From assembly GCA_029782095.1 (NCBI GenBank), contig JAKOVL010000164.1:1-64000 (forward strand): a stretch of DNA of 64,000 bases. Reading direction: 5' to 3'. The notes beneath the pieces are model-generated. The model did no database searches. It was not told the DNA's origin and worked only from the letters and a program-made list of their open reading frames with translations. A program made the position numbers and the translations under genes. Numbering within the stretch: the first letter of the stretch is position 1; every line of letters starts with the position of its first letter. The stretch comes from Bacillota bacterium (GTDB lineage: Bacteria; Bacillota; Dethiobacteria; DTU022). This document shows positions 18,908 to 26,957 of this stretch, one piece after another.

Positions 18908-19792
18908 CTAGACCTTGAGAAAACGGCGAATGGAGAGGGTGCTGCCAATTCCTCCCATTAATGTTCCCAGGATCAGCAGCCCTAAAAATATGGGCACCAG
19001 TTGTTCCGCTGCTGTTACCGGCTGCAGGAAGAAAAGCTGGGCTTCCTTGATAAAGATGGCGGCCAGCCTGAAGTAGCCCGCTCCCAAAACCAGGATGGCG
19101 ACCAGGGTTCCCAGCCAGCCGATCAGCATACCTTCCAGGAGAAAAGGAAGGCGGACGAACCAGTCGCTGGCGCCCAGGTATTTCATAATGCTGACCTCTT
19201 CCTGGCGGGCCAGGACGGAGAGGCGAATGGTAGTTACGATCAGGAAGATGGCGCCGGCGGCCAGCAGTATGCTGACGGTCAGGGAAGCGCGGTTTACCCA
19301 GCGGCTAACCCGCACCAGCATGTCCACCAGCTCCTCTCCGTATTCCACGCTTTCCACCCCGGCCAGCCCTTCAATTTTTTGGGCCAGCTCCGGGACCAGT
19401 TCTGCTTCGGCAGCCCGGACCCGGAACATGTCGGGAAGGGGATTGTTCTCTCCCTCCAACTCTTTAAAAAGGGACTGGGCATTCAAGCTGCGGGCAAATT
19501 CCCGCAGGCCGTCATCCCTGGATACAAACCGGTAGTCGGTAATTCCCGGCAGGCCGTCCAGCTGAGCTTCAATAGCCTCCTGGTCGGCGTCTTCGACGAG
19601 GAAAACGGCCATCTCCAGGTTGGACTGAATGTTGATCATAATCTGGTTGGTATTGACCGCCGCCAGGAGCGAGCCGCCCAGGATCCCCAGGGAGATGGCG
19701 ATCATGCTGGCGGAGACCAATGCCAGCCACTTGTTCCTGGAAAAAGACCGGGAGGTCTGCCTGAGACAATAGCGCAAGGAATTAATGTTCAT
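18908..19792 (-). CDS. ftsX: Cell division ABC transporter permease FtsX
   Basis: Four-TM FtsX architecture; MNINSLRYCLRQTSRSFSRNKWLALVSASMIAISLGILGG; adjacent to FtsE. Confidence 0.93.
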   Translation of the reverse strand: MNINSLRYCLRQTSRSFSRNKWLALVSASMIAISLGILGGSLLAAVNTNQIMINIQSNLEMAVFLVEDADQEAIEAQLDGLPGITDYRFVSRDDGLREFARSLNAQSLFKELEGENNPLPDMFRVRAAEAELVPELAQKIEGLAGVESVEYGEELVDMLVRVSRWVNRASLTVSILLAAGAIFLIVTTIRLSVLARQEEVSIMKYLGASDWFVRLPFLLEGMLIGWLGTLVAILVLGAGYFRLAAIFIKEAQLFFLQPVTAAEQLVPIFLGLLILGTLMGGIGSTLSIRRFLKV

Positions 19793-20471
19793 TCCGGTAA
19801 TACCCCCGCTGTTCGTCGCGAATGATGCGGCCGCCCTCCAGGGCGATGACGCGTTTTTGCATCTGATCTACCAGATCCCAGGCGTGGGTGGCGATGATCA
19901 CCGTGGTCCCGTTCCGGTTGATCTGGTCAAAGAGCTCCATCAGCTGCCGGGAGATGTCCGGATCCAGGTTGCCGGTAGGTTCGTCGGCCAGCAGGACCAG
20001 GGGCTCTCTTACCAGGGCCCGGGCGATGCCGACCCGCTGCTGCTCGCCCCCGGAGAGCTCGCCGGGAAAAGCGTTCTCCTTGCCGGAGAGGCCCACCTGC
20101 TCCAGGGCCAGGGGCACCCTTTTCTGGATCTCTTTTGGCGAACGTCCCACCACTTCCAGGGCGAAAGCCACGTTTTCAAAAACGGTCTTGCTTTTTAGCA
20201 GGCGGAAATCCTGGAAAACCATCCCCATGCGTCGGCGGTGCTGCAGCAGTTCCCCGGGCTTGTAGGTGGAAGTATCCCGTCCCAAAAAGGAGATCCGACC
20301 GGAAGTGGGGGCCTGTTCGCAAAAAATAAGCCGGATCAAGGTGGTCTTGCCCGCCCCGCTGGGTCCTACCAGGAACACAAACTCGCCGCCGTCGATCTTT
20401 AGATTGATATCCTGAAGGGCGGGCTTCGCCCCGGTGTGGTAGACTTTGGAAACCCCTTTCATTTCAATCAA
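19782..20471 (-). CDS. ftsE: Cell division ATP-binding protein FtsE
   Basis: MIEMKGVSKVYHTG..., Walker A GPSGAGKTTL, signature LSGGEQQRVGIARALV, Walker B LLADEPTGNLDP. Confidence 0.95.
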   Translation of the reverse strand: MIEMKGVSKVYHTGAKPALQDINLKIDGGEFVFLVGPSGAGKTTLIRLIFCEQAPTSGRISFLGRDTSTYKPGELLQHRRRMGMVFQDFRLLKSKTVFENVAFALEVVGRSPKEIQKRVPLALEQVGLSGKENAFPGELSGGEQQRVGIARALVREPLVLLADEPTGNLDPDISRQLMELFDQINRNGTTVIIATHAWDLVDQMQKRVIALEGGRIIRDEQRGYYRNEH

Positions 20472-20929
20472 CGGTCAGCACCCCTTTATCTGAACGGCTG
20501 AGACATCACTAAAACAAAATTCGTCTTCCTTTGACGTTCTCCTTTTTTTAGGATTAACTTTTGTGGCTGCCGCTTCATCCCGCTTTCCGGCCGCAAAACC
20601 GTCCCAGAGCGCATTTGCCGGATCCCCTTTGTCAATGAACAACAGCTTGAGAGCATGCCCAACCGCCGCCGGGCTGTATACCCAAGAGCTTGCCGGGGCC
20701 GGAGAGGCCGGCAGGTTTTTAGTGGGGAAATGGAAGGAGGCCGGTTCCGGCCCTGCTTTTATGGGGATCGCTAAACTCTGGAAAAGCAGGAGTGGGAAGC
20801 GCCTTTTGCCCCGGGGAAAATGGGGGAGGGGAAGGCAGGATGGCAGTATAGTAATCCCGGGAACGGCAAATGATAAATGGTGAAAGCGCGGGCTCAAGAG
20901 CGGCCTTAAATTTAAGGGGGTGCACCGGG

Positions 20930-21172
20930 ATGATCAGTGCTGAAGTCTCCGTCTATCCCTTCAAAACCAACGATGCCAGTACCACCATCAACAACTCCAT
21001 CCAATCTTTGAACCGCTACCAGCTGGAATACTCCGTGGGCTCCATCAGCACTTACCTGCAGGGCAGCGAAGACGAAGTCTGGAACGGGCTGCGGGAGATG
21101 TTTCAGCAGGCCTGCCAGGCGGGAGAGGTCTCCATGGTCATAACCTTGACCAACGCCGCCTCCGGGCAATAG
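20930..21172 (+). CDS. Thiamine-binding/DUF77 (MTH1187/YqgV-like) family protein
   Basis: MISAEVSVYPFKTNDASTTINNSIQSLNRYQLEYSVGSISTYLQGSEDEVWNGLREMFQQACQAGEVSMVITLTNA. ATG at 20930 inside the listed ORF. Confidence 0.75.
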   Translation: MISAEVSVYPFKTNDASTTINNSIQSLNRYQLEYSVGSISTYLQGSEDEVWNGLREMFQQACQAGEVSMVITLTNAASGQ

Positions 21173-21218
21173 AGAGCATTCCAGGTACCGGATTTCTGCT
21201 GCCCGGAAGAAGGGCCTC

Positions 21219-21341
21219 TTAGCGGTCGGTGATCCACGCGCGCAAAGCGATCATTCCCAACAGGAGATAGGCGCCGACCAGAAACAGGATTATAGAGAGC
21301 ACCGCTGCGGCGTTTAAAATATACATCACCGGGAGGAGCAT
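21219..21341 (-). CDS. Possible 40-aa single-TM micropeptide
   Basis: MLLPVMYILNAAAVLSIILFLVGAYLLLGMIALRAWITDR* on the minus strand; GGGGA upstream of ATG. Confidence 0.35.
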   Translation of the reverse strand: MLLPVMYILNAAAVLSIILFLVGAYLLLGMIALRAWITDR

Positions 21342-21437
21342 GCAGCATTCCCCGCTTCCAGGATTAGGATATTAGTTATTATGGACGGAAGCGGAAATTA
21401 TTACTCCTCCCGGCTGTGAAGCGGTAAAAATGCTGCC

Positions 21438-22256
21438 TTATTCGGGGCTGCTGTACTCCATGGCCCAAATCTCCGTAGTGCGGGGGAGGCTGTCGCTGCT
21501 CAGGGTTACGGTGCTTTTCTTGACTTTGAACGGGTAGGGAGGATTGGTCTTCTGGAAATCTTCCAGGGAACCGATCAAGTTTTCCCGGTTGTGATCCGTA
21601 CGGTAATGCATGGGGATGACCACCTTAGGTTTCAGCCGGTTGATCAGCCCGGGGATCTCTTCCAGGGGCAGGGTGTAGTAGCCGCCCACGGGAACCAGCA
21701 GGAGATCAATCTTTCCCAACCGGGCGGCCTGTTCGTCGCTTAAAGGGTGCCCCAGGTCTCCCAGGTGGGCCAGGCGCAAGCCGGGAAACTGGAATACAAA
21801 AATACTGTTTTTCCCCAGCCAGTCGCCATTACGGTTGTCATGATAGGTTCCCACAGAATAGATGTTCACGCTTCCCGCTTTAAAGTTTTCTTCCTTCCAG
21901 TCACCGTCTACCGTCAAGCCCTTTAAGACCCGGGCGGAAGAACCGGCCCCCTGGATGTAATTGTGATCAAAATGGTCATGGCTGACGGTCACCAGGTCCG
22001 TCTCCAGGTCCAGGCTTCCGTAACCCAGGCGGGGGCTGTAGGGATCGATGAGTATTTGAAGACCGCAGTCGATGAGAAAGGTGGAATGGCCCAGGTAGGT
22101 CAATGTCACTTCCGTCCCCGTTTCCTCAAGTTCGGGCAGATCCTCCTGCCGGCCGCCCTCCGGCTCGGCGTCGGGGGATTCTTCGGGCCTGCAGCCGGGG
22201 ATCAGGCAGGCCAGGAGCACCAGGAGCAATAGAACGCCTTTGCGAAACCGGAACAT
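21438..22256 (-). CDS. MBL-fold (UlaG-like) metal-dependent hydrolase, predicted lipoprotein
   Basis: Lipobox LIPGC after a hydrophobic signal; TYLGHSTFLIDCGLQILIDPY, VSHDHFDHNY, LAHLGDLGHP, PMHYRTDHN. Confidence 0.88.
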   Translation of the reverse strand: MFRFRKGVLLLLVLLACLIPGCRPEESPDAEPEGGRQEDLPELEETGTEVTLTYLGHSTFLIDCGLQILIDPYSPRLGYGSLDLETDLVTVSHDHFDHNYIQGAGSSARVLKGLTVDGDWKEENFKAGSVNIYSVGTYHDNRNGDWLGKNSIFVFQFPGLRLAHLGDLGHPLSDEQAARLGKIDLLLVPVGGYYTLPLEEIPGLINRLKPKVVIPMHYRTDHNRENLIGSLEDFQKTNPPYPFKVKKSTVTLSSDSLPRTTEIWAMEYSSPE

Positions 22257-22342
22257 GCCTTTGGCCTCCTTGTTATCTTGTGCAGTACATCCTGTACATT
22301 TATATGTATGACCCCGGCTGCCCCAATATTTGTATGGGCAAT

Positions 22343-22566
22343 GGGGTCAGGTCTTGAAATGTGAATTTCCTGTAAGGGGGTCAGGTCTTGAATTTTGAAT
22401 TCTGCGAAGCAACGAAGTCAGGGGATAAAGGGGTCAGGTCTTGAATTTTGAATTCTGCGAAGCAACGAAGTCAAGTCTTGAAATGTAAATTTGGGCCAGT
22501 AAAGGGGTCAGGTCTTGAAATTTGAATTCTGTTCCTGTAAGGGAGTTAGGTCTTGAAATGTAATTT
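22343..22566. repeat. Array of six diverged copies of GGGGTCAGGTCTTGAAATTTGAATT
   Basis: Copies begin at 22343, 22377, 22430, 22468, 22504 and 22542; two also share AATTCTGCGAAGCAACGAAGTCA. Confidence 0.9.
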
Positions 22567-22754
22567 TTAGCCGCCGGACGGTGATTTTGGCTCGCTGTGC
22601 GGCCCCGGCGGCATCTGCCGGACGCCCGTTAAAAGCGGCCGGCGGGCTGCCGGAGGAAAAGGAGGCGCTTCCGCTTCCCGGAAAAAGAGGGGGCGGCCTT
22701 TTCTTGGAGGAGAGGAAGCCGGGGCTCAAAATATAACTGCCGCGGGTTTTTCCT

Positions 22755-24488
22755 TTAAGGCGACGCCTTGCCCAGGACATTCTCAATGAGTTCCCAGATC
22801 TCCGGTTTTTCCAGTCCGCGCCTCCACCCGGCCACCCCGGCCAGCCGGTAGGAGTTGACCAGTTGAAGGCGCCGCTCCATGGAGTTGCTCTCTTCCAGCC
22901 AGGCCATGAAGGTGCACTCTCCTTCCCTGTACTCGACCAGGTACTGGCCGTTGCTTTCATCCCAGCCGATTTCCAGGTCCTTGCCGGCCAGGATTTCTTC
23001 GATGCGCTTCATACCGTAATCCCTGGAAGATATGCTCCGGTCGCCCCCCTCTTCATCGATGCGCCAGAGGCGGGTATAGAAGGGGACGCCCAGGATCAGC
23101 TTTTCCGCCGGAACCTCTTTAAGGACTGCTGACAGGTTCTTCTCCACCCAGGGGAGGGAGGATACGGAGCCGGCCACGGGGCTGCTGCTCCAGTGCTCGT
23201 CGTAGGCCATCAGGACGATATAGTCGGCCTCCCGCGCCAGGGAGGCGCGGTCGTAGCAGAGGCTCCAGTAGGGCTCGCCTTCGGGCACGGTAACGTTTAC
23301 CGAGAGGACTAGGCCGGCTTCCCGGCACATGACCGCCAGCTCCCGCACGAATTGGGTGTACAGCTCCCGGTACCGGTGGTGAAAGTTCTCAAAATCCAGA
23401 TTAAAGCCCTCCAGCCGGTAGAGGCGGGCAAAGAGCAGCAGCTGGTTGATGGCCGCCTTGCGGGCAGAGGAGCTGCTCAGGAACTCCGCAGTAAGTTCCG
23501 GGTCAAAGGAATTGCTTACCAGGGCCCATACAGAGTAGCCTCTCTCCCGGGCCCAGTGGACATAGGCGGGATCGGCCAGGTTGCGCAGGCTGCCCCGGGA
23601 ATCGTTAAGGTGAAACCAGGTAGGAATGACGATATCCAGGGAGGGCATCTCGCCGATCTCCTTGGTGTCGGGGTTTGGGTATGTAAATTCCCAAGTTAGC
23701 ACCAGGGGTTGAGCTGGATTTTCTTTGGGCGGCGCACCACCGGGAGGGGAGGAAGGGCGCTCCCCGGAGACGGAGGATAATATCACCACCTCCTTGGAGG
23801 GGAGGAAGCCTGCTATCCCCTGTTCTGTGCGCACCGTCAGCCAGCCGCTTTCCGAGCCCGCTTTTTCCACCAGGACTCGGTCGCCTTTCCGGAGACGGAG
23901 ATAATAGGGATGGTGCAGGCCCGGCCCCGAGCGCAGCTTGAGGGAAGGCGACCTGACCTCTCCCCACAGGTAGGAGGCGCCGGCGGGATCCACGGTTAAA
24001 GTGTTTGTTTCGGGATAATAGTTAATCGCCAGCTCCAGGAACTCTTCCAGGAAAAGTGCCGGCAGGTAAAGCCTGTTTCCTTCCTTCCGGAGGGGGAACT
24101 GCAGTTCAACAGGGGAAAGGTTAATCTCGGTGGCAATCTTTTCCATATCCAGGTGAATCAGGCGGTGGGCGGTGGTAATCACGGCGATCTTCTCTTCCTC
24201 ATCCCAGAAAAAATGGGGGTCCAGGTAATCCTGGAATATCTCCACGGGAAGATAGATTTCTCCTTCCTGGATGAGGACGGGAGCGTTTTCCACGACTTCA
24301 AAGCCGATGACCAGGGCGGTATCTGCGCCCCAGGAGACGGCGTAAAAGCCGGGAAGGAAGTAGGCGGCGGAGAAAGCCAGGGCTATTATGGCCGCAGATG
24401 CCAGGAGCAGGGAAGCCATGCGCTTTTTAAAGGCCGGAAAAATGCGGCCTCGGACGGGGAATCGATTCACGGTTGTCCTCCGGGGCAA
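22755..24488 (-). CDS. Glycoside hydrolase family 18 protein with copper-amine-oxidase-N-like and SH3 domains (spore/cortex hydrolase type)
   Basis: GH18 signature GFNLDFENFHH; SH3-like LKLRSGPGLHHPYYLRLRKGDRVLVEKAGSESGWLTVRTEQGIAGFLPSKEV. Confidence 0.85.
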   Translation of the reverse strand: MPRRTTVNRFPVRGRIFPAFKKRMASLLLASAAIIALAFSAAYFLPGFYAVSWGADTALVIGFEVVENAPVLIQEGEIYLPVEIFQDYLDPHFFWDEEEKIAVITTAHRLIHLDMEKIATEINLSPVELQFPLRKEGNRLYLPALFLEEFLELAINYYPETNTLTVDPAGASYLWGEVRSPSLKLRSGPGLHHPYYLRLRKGDRVLVEKAGSESGWLTVRTEQGIAGFLPSKEVVILSSVSGERPSSPPGGAPPKENPAQPLVLTWEFTYPNPDTKEIGEMPSLDIVIPTWFHLNDSRGSLRNLADPAYVHWARERGYSVWALVSNSFDPELTAEFLSSSSARKAAINQLLLFARLYRLEGFNLDFENFHHRYRELYTQFVRELAVMCREAGLVLSVNVTVPEGEPYWSLCYDRASLAREADYIVLMAYDEHWSSSPVAGSVSSLPWVEKNLSAVLKEVPAEKLILGVPFYTRLWRIDEEGGDRSISSRDYGMKRIEEILAGKDLEIGWDESNGQYLVEYREGECTFMAWLEESNSMERRLQLVNSYRLAGVAGWRRGLEKPEIWELIENVLGKASP

Positions 24489-24795
24489 TATAAAATCGAT
24501 GTTTTAATATTTCGGTAGAAAAAGGACAATTCCTTGACTTGGCTTTATTTCATGGGAATTATTTCTAGTATTCTAATGAATGTTGCAGCCGGGGGTGTTT
24601 TATTTGACGGGATATTGTATAATATAGATAAAAATAATAATTTATACGGTTTACATGAGTAAGACTCTTTGCTATAATGATCTCATATTTGCGGCTCCAT
24701 ACTTGTTGCTTCTTGTTTCACATATGTAGCTTCTTAAGGAATCCTGATCATGCTGCCCTGGGCCGGTGTTCTTGTTAATCCTGGGGAAAGGGTGA

Positions 24796-25857
24796 GCAGT
24801 CACGGCTAAGACAGCGGTTTTACCAGCAAGCGAATTTAAAAAAGCCGGGCATTACAGCTACCAGGTTTATGAAGCGAAACGGCAAATCGAGCTGAGCCGC
24901 TTCTTCAAGTACCTGCGGATCTGGTATATCTTTTTCTGCATTGCCCTGGTTATCCTGGCTCAGCCGTACATGCACAGTTCAACGGAAGCGATTATCGGTT
25001 TTATTGCCCTGGTCATCGGCTACATGATCTACCTGCTCCTAATTCCGGTAAACATCTACCTGAATACTTCCGTGTCCCGGGTCCTGGATGCCCTCGATTA
25101 CCTGTTCATCGCCGCCCTGGTATATTTAAGCGGGGGGCTGAATAGCTTTTTCCATTTTGGTTACCTGATTCCCATCCTGGCGGCCACGGTCCGTTATGGC
25201 TTCAAGACCGGCATCTGGTATACCATATTCGCCGCGGCCATAACAGGCTTGATGTACTTTGCCGGTACCAGCGTTGCGTTTCCCATGGCCTTTTACGTCG
25301 TCACCGGCTTTGGAACCCTGGTTTTCGTAATCTGGATGGTCAGCGTGCTGGTATACGAGGAACTGCACCTGCGGAAAGAGATGTATGCCACCTCGGTAAC
25401 GGATCCCCTTACCGGACTCTACCACAGCGGCTACCTGCGGGAAAGGGTTAACGAGGAGATCAAAGCCTGCCGGCGGGAAAACGGGCAGTTTGCCATCGCG
25501 TTCCTGGATTTGAACAACTTTAAAAAGGTAAATGACCACTACGGACACCTGGTAGGGGACCGGGTCTTGAAGCATATGGCCAACATCCTGAGCGGAAGCG
25601 TTCGCGGCGGAGAGACCCTGGCCCGATACGGGGGAGACGAATTCCTACTGCTGCTGCCGGGAGCAGACCGGGAGCAGGCGGAACGCGCCTTGAAAAGGCT
25701 CCAGAATGTGATTGAGCTGAACCCCTTCGTTTTTGACAACAAGCCTCTGGACGTGAAAATAAGCGGGGGGATTGCGGTATTTCCTACGGATGGTCAAAAC
25801 CTGGAGAAACTCCTCCTGGTGGCCGATCAGCGGATGTATGCGGCCAAGAAAAAGTAA
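24796..25857 (+). CDS. Membrane-anchored GGDEF diguanylate cyclase
   Basis: GGDEF motif RYGGDEFLLLLPGA and DPLTGLYHSGYLRERV. Coding-like frame is open from 24796, upstream of the first ATG at 24970, and adds an extra TM (YLRIWYIFFCIALVILAQPYM). Exact start unresolved. Confidence 0.85.
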   Translation, partial: AVTAKTAVLPASEFKKAGHYSYQVYEAKRQIELSRFFKYLRIWYIFFCIALVILAQPYMHSSTEAIIGFIALVIGYMIYLLLIPVNIYLNTSVSRVLDALDYLFIAALVYLSGGLNSFFHFGYLIPILAATVRYGFKTGIWYTIFAAAITGLMYFAGTSVAFPMAFYVVTGFGTLVFVIWMVSVLVYEELHLRKEMYATSVTDPLTGLYHSGYLRERVNEEIKACRRENGQFAIAFLDLNNFKKVNDHYGHLVGDRVLKHMANILSGSVRGGETLARYGGDEFLLLLPGADREQAERALKRLQNVIELNPFVFDNKPLDVKISGGIAVFPTDGQNLEKLLLVADQRMYAAKKK

Positions 25858-25871
25858 TTGCCGGCAATTAC
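25854..25871. other. Perfect 18-bp palindrome spanning two convergent stop codons
   Basis: GTAATTGCCGGCAATTAC. Confidence 0.85.
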
Positions 25872-26941
25872 GAAGTTGCGAATTCATAGATCTTTCCCCA
25901 GTCGACATGCTCGTTAATATTGGATTTGATTAAATTTACCGCCTCGCCGTTGTGGGGGTGAATACGGCGGTAAACCCTGTGTAAGCTCTCCACGGTGCTG
26001 TAGGTGTCCTGTTGCACCAGAATAACGGGAACACCTTTCTCCTCGGCCTTGGAAAGGACCCTGACATCGGGGTAGAGCCCCCCGGTAAGGATGATTACCG
26101 AAGTGCTGGTTTCCAGGGCCGTCAAGGCCAGATCGCTGCGATCGCCGCCGGTAATAAGGGCCTTGTTGGGTGCCCGCCTCAGGTAGCCCAGGGCGCTTTC
26201 CATGGTCATGGTGCCAATCACTATCTCCTCCACCAGCCGGTGCATCTGTTCCGGAGCCGCCAGAACTTCCCCCTCCAACACCCCTTGCAGTTCGCCCACG
26301 GTGGGAGAAGCGATCTCCGGCCGGCAGGGGATTATCCCCAGCACATCAATCTTTCGGCGTTCCACCAGGGGCTTGTAAATTCCCCGGGTCTTATCCAGCT
26401 GCGGCCGGCTGATTTTATTGAAGACACAGCCCAGGATATTGGCGCCAAGGCTGTCCCAGGTTCTTTGGAAGAGCAGGAGCTGGTCCAGGTAGTAGTCTTT
26501 GTCGGGACTGGCGATGAGGAGGACGGAAGCCTTCCACCTGGCGGCCAGGCTGAAATCATCCAGTTCCTGGACTGCACCGGCGAAGGGGTGCACGGCGCCC
26601 TCGATGAGGAGGAAATCGTATTCCTGCCGGCCAAAGCTTTCCAAGGCCTTATCCAACCGGTTAAGCAGGCGGGCATCTTCCTTTAAAAATGCGGGCGTCA
26701 GGTAATAGGGATTGATCTTGACCGGGGAGATGGTTTCGCTGGAAAAGGGAATTTTAAAGATCTCCCGCATCAAGGCGACGTCGTTGTCGTCTCTCCGGGT
26801 GGGGCTTCTCTCCAAACCCAGGGGCTTGAAGAAGCCAATTTTTAAACCTTTTTCCTGCAGCAGCAGCCCGACCCCCAGGGCAATGGCGGTCTTCCCGGCT
26901 CCGGCGGTCCCGGAAAAATAGAGCAGCTTCAAGGGTATCAC
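25868..26941 (-). CDS. BioD-like ATPase/DRTGG-domain phosphotransacetylase-family protein
   Basis: P-loop FSGTAGAGKTAIALGVGLLLQEKGLKIGFFKPLG; DRTGG-like C-terminal half (ALITGGDRSDLALTALET). Confidence 0.75.
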   Translation of the reverse strand: MIPLKLLYFSGTAGAGKTAIALGVGLLLQEKGLKIGFFKPLGLERSPTRRDDNDVALMREIFKIPFSSETISPVKINPYYLTPAFLKEDARLLNRLDKALESFGRQEYDFLLIEGAVHPFAGAVQELDDFSLAARWKASVLLIASPDKDYYLDQLLLFQRTWDSLGANILGCVFNKISRPQLDKTRGIYKPLVERRKIDVLGIIPCRPEIASPTVGELQGVLEGEVLAAPEQMHRLVEEIVIGTMTMESALGYLRRAPNKALITGGDRSDLALTALETSTSVIILTGGLYPDVRVLSKAEEKGVPVILVQQDTYSTVESLHRVYRRIHPHNGEAVNLIKSNINEHVDWGKIYEFATS

Positions 26942-26957
26942 CTCTTCACGATTAAAA

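Noticed and set aside
22343-22566. CRISPR array
   Set aside because: Repeats are diverged, units are irregularly spaced, spacers are very short and no cas genes are present; better explained as a REP-like array.
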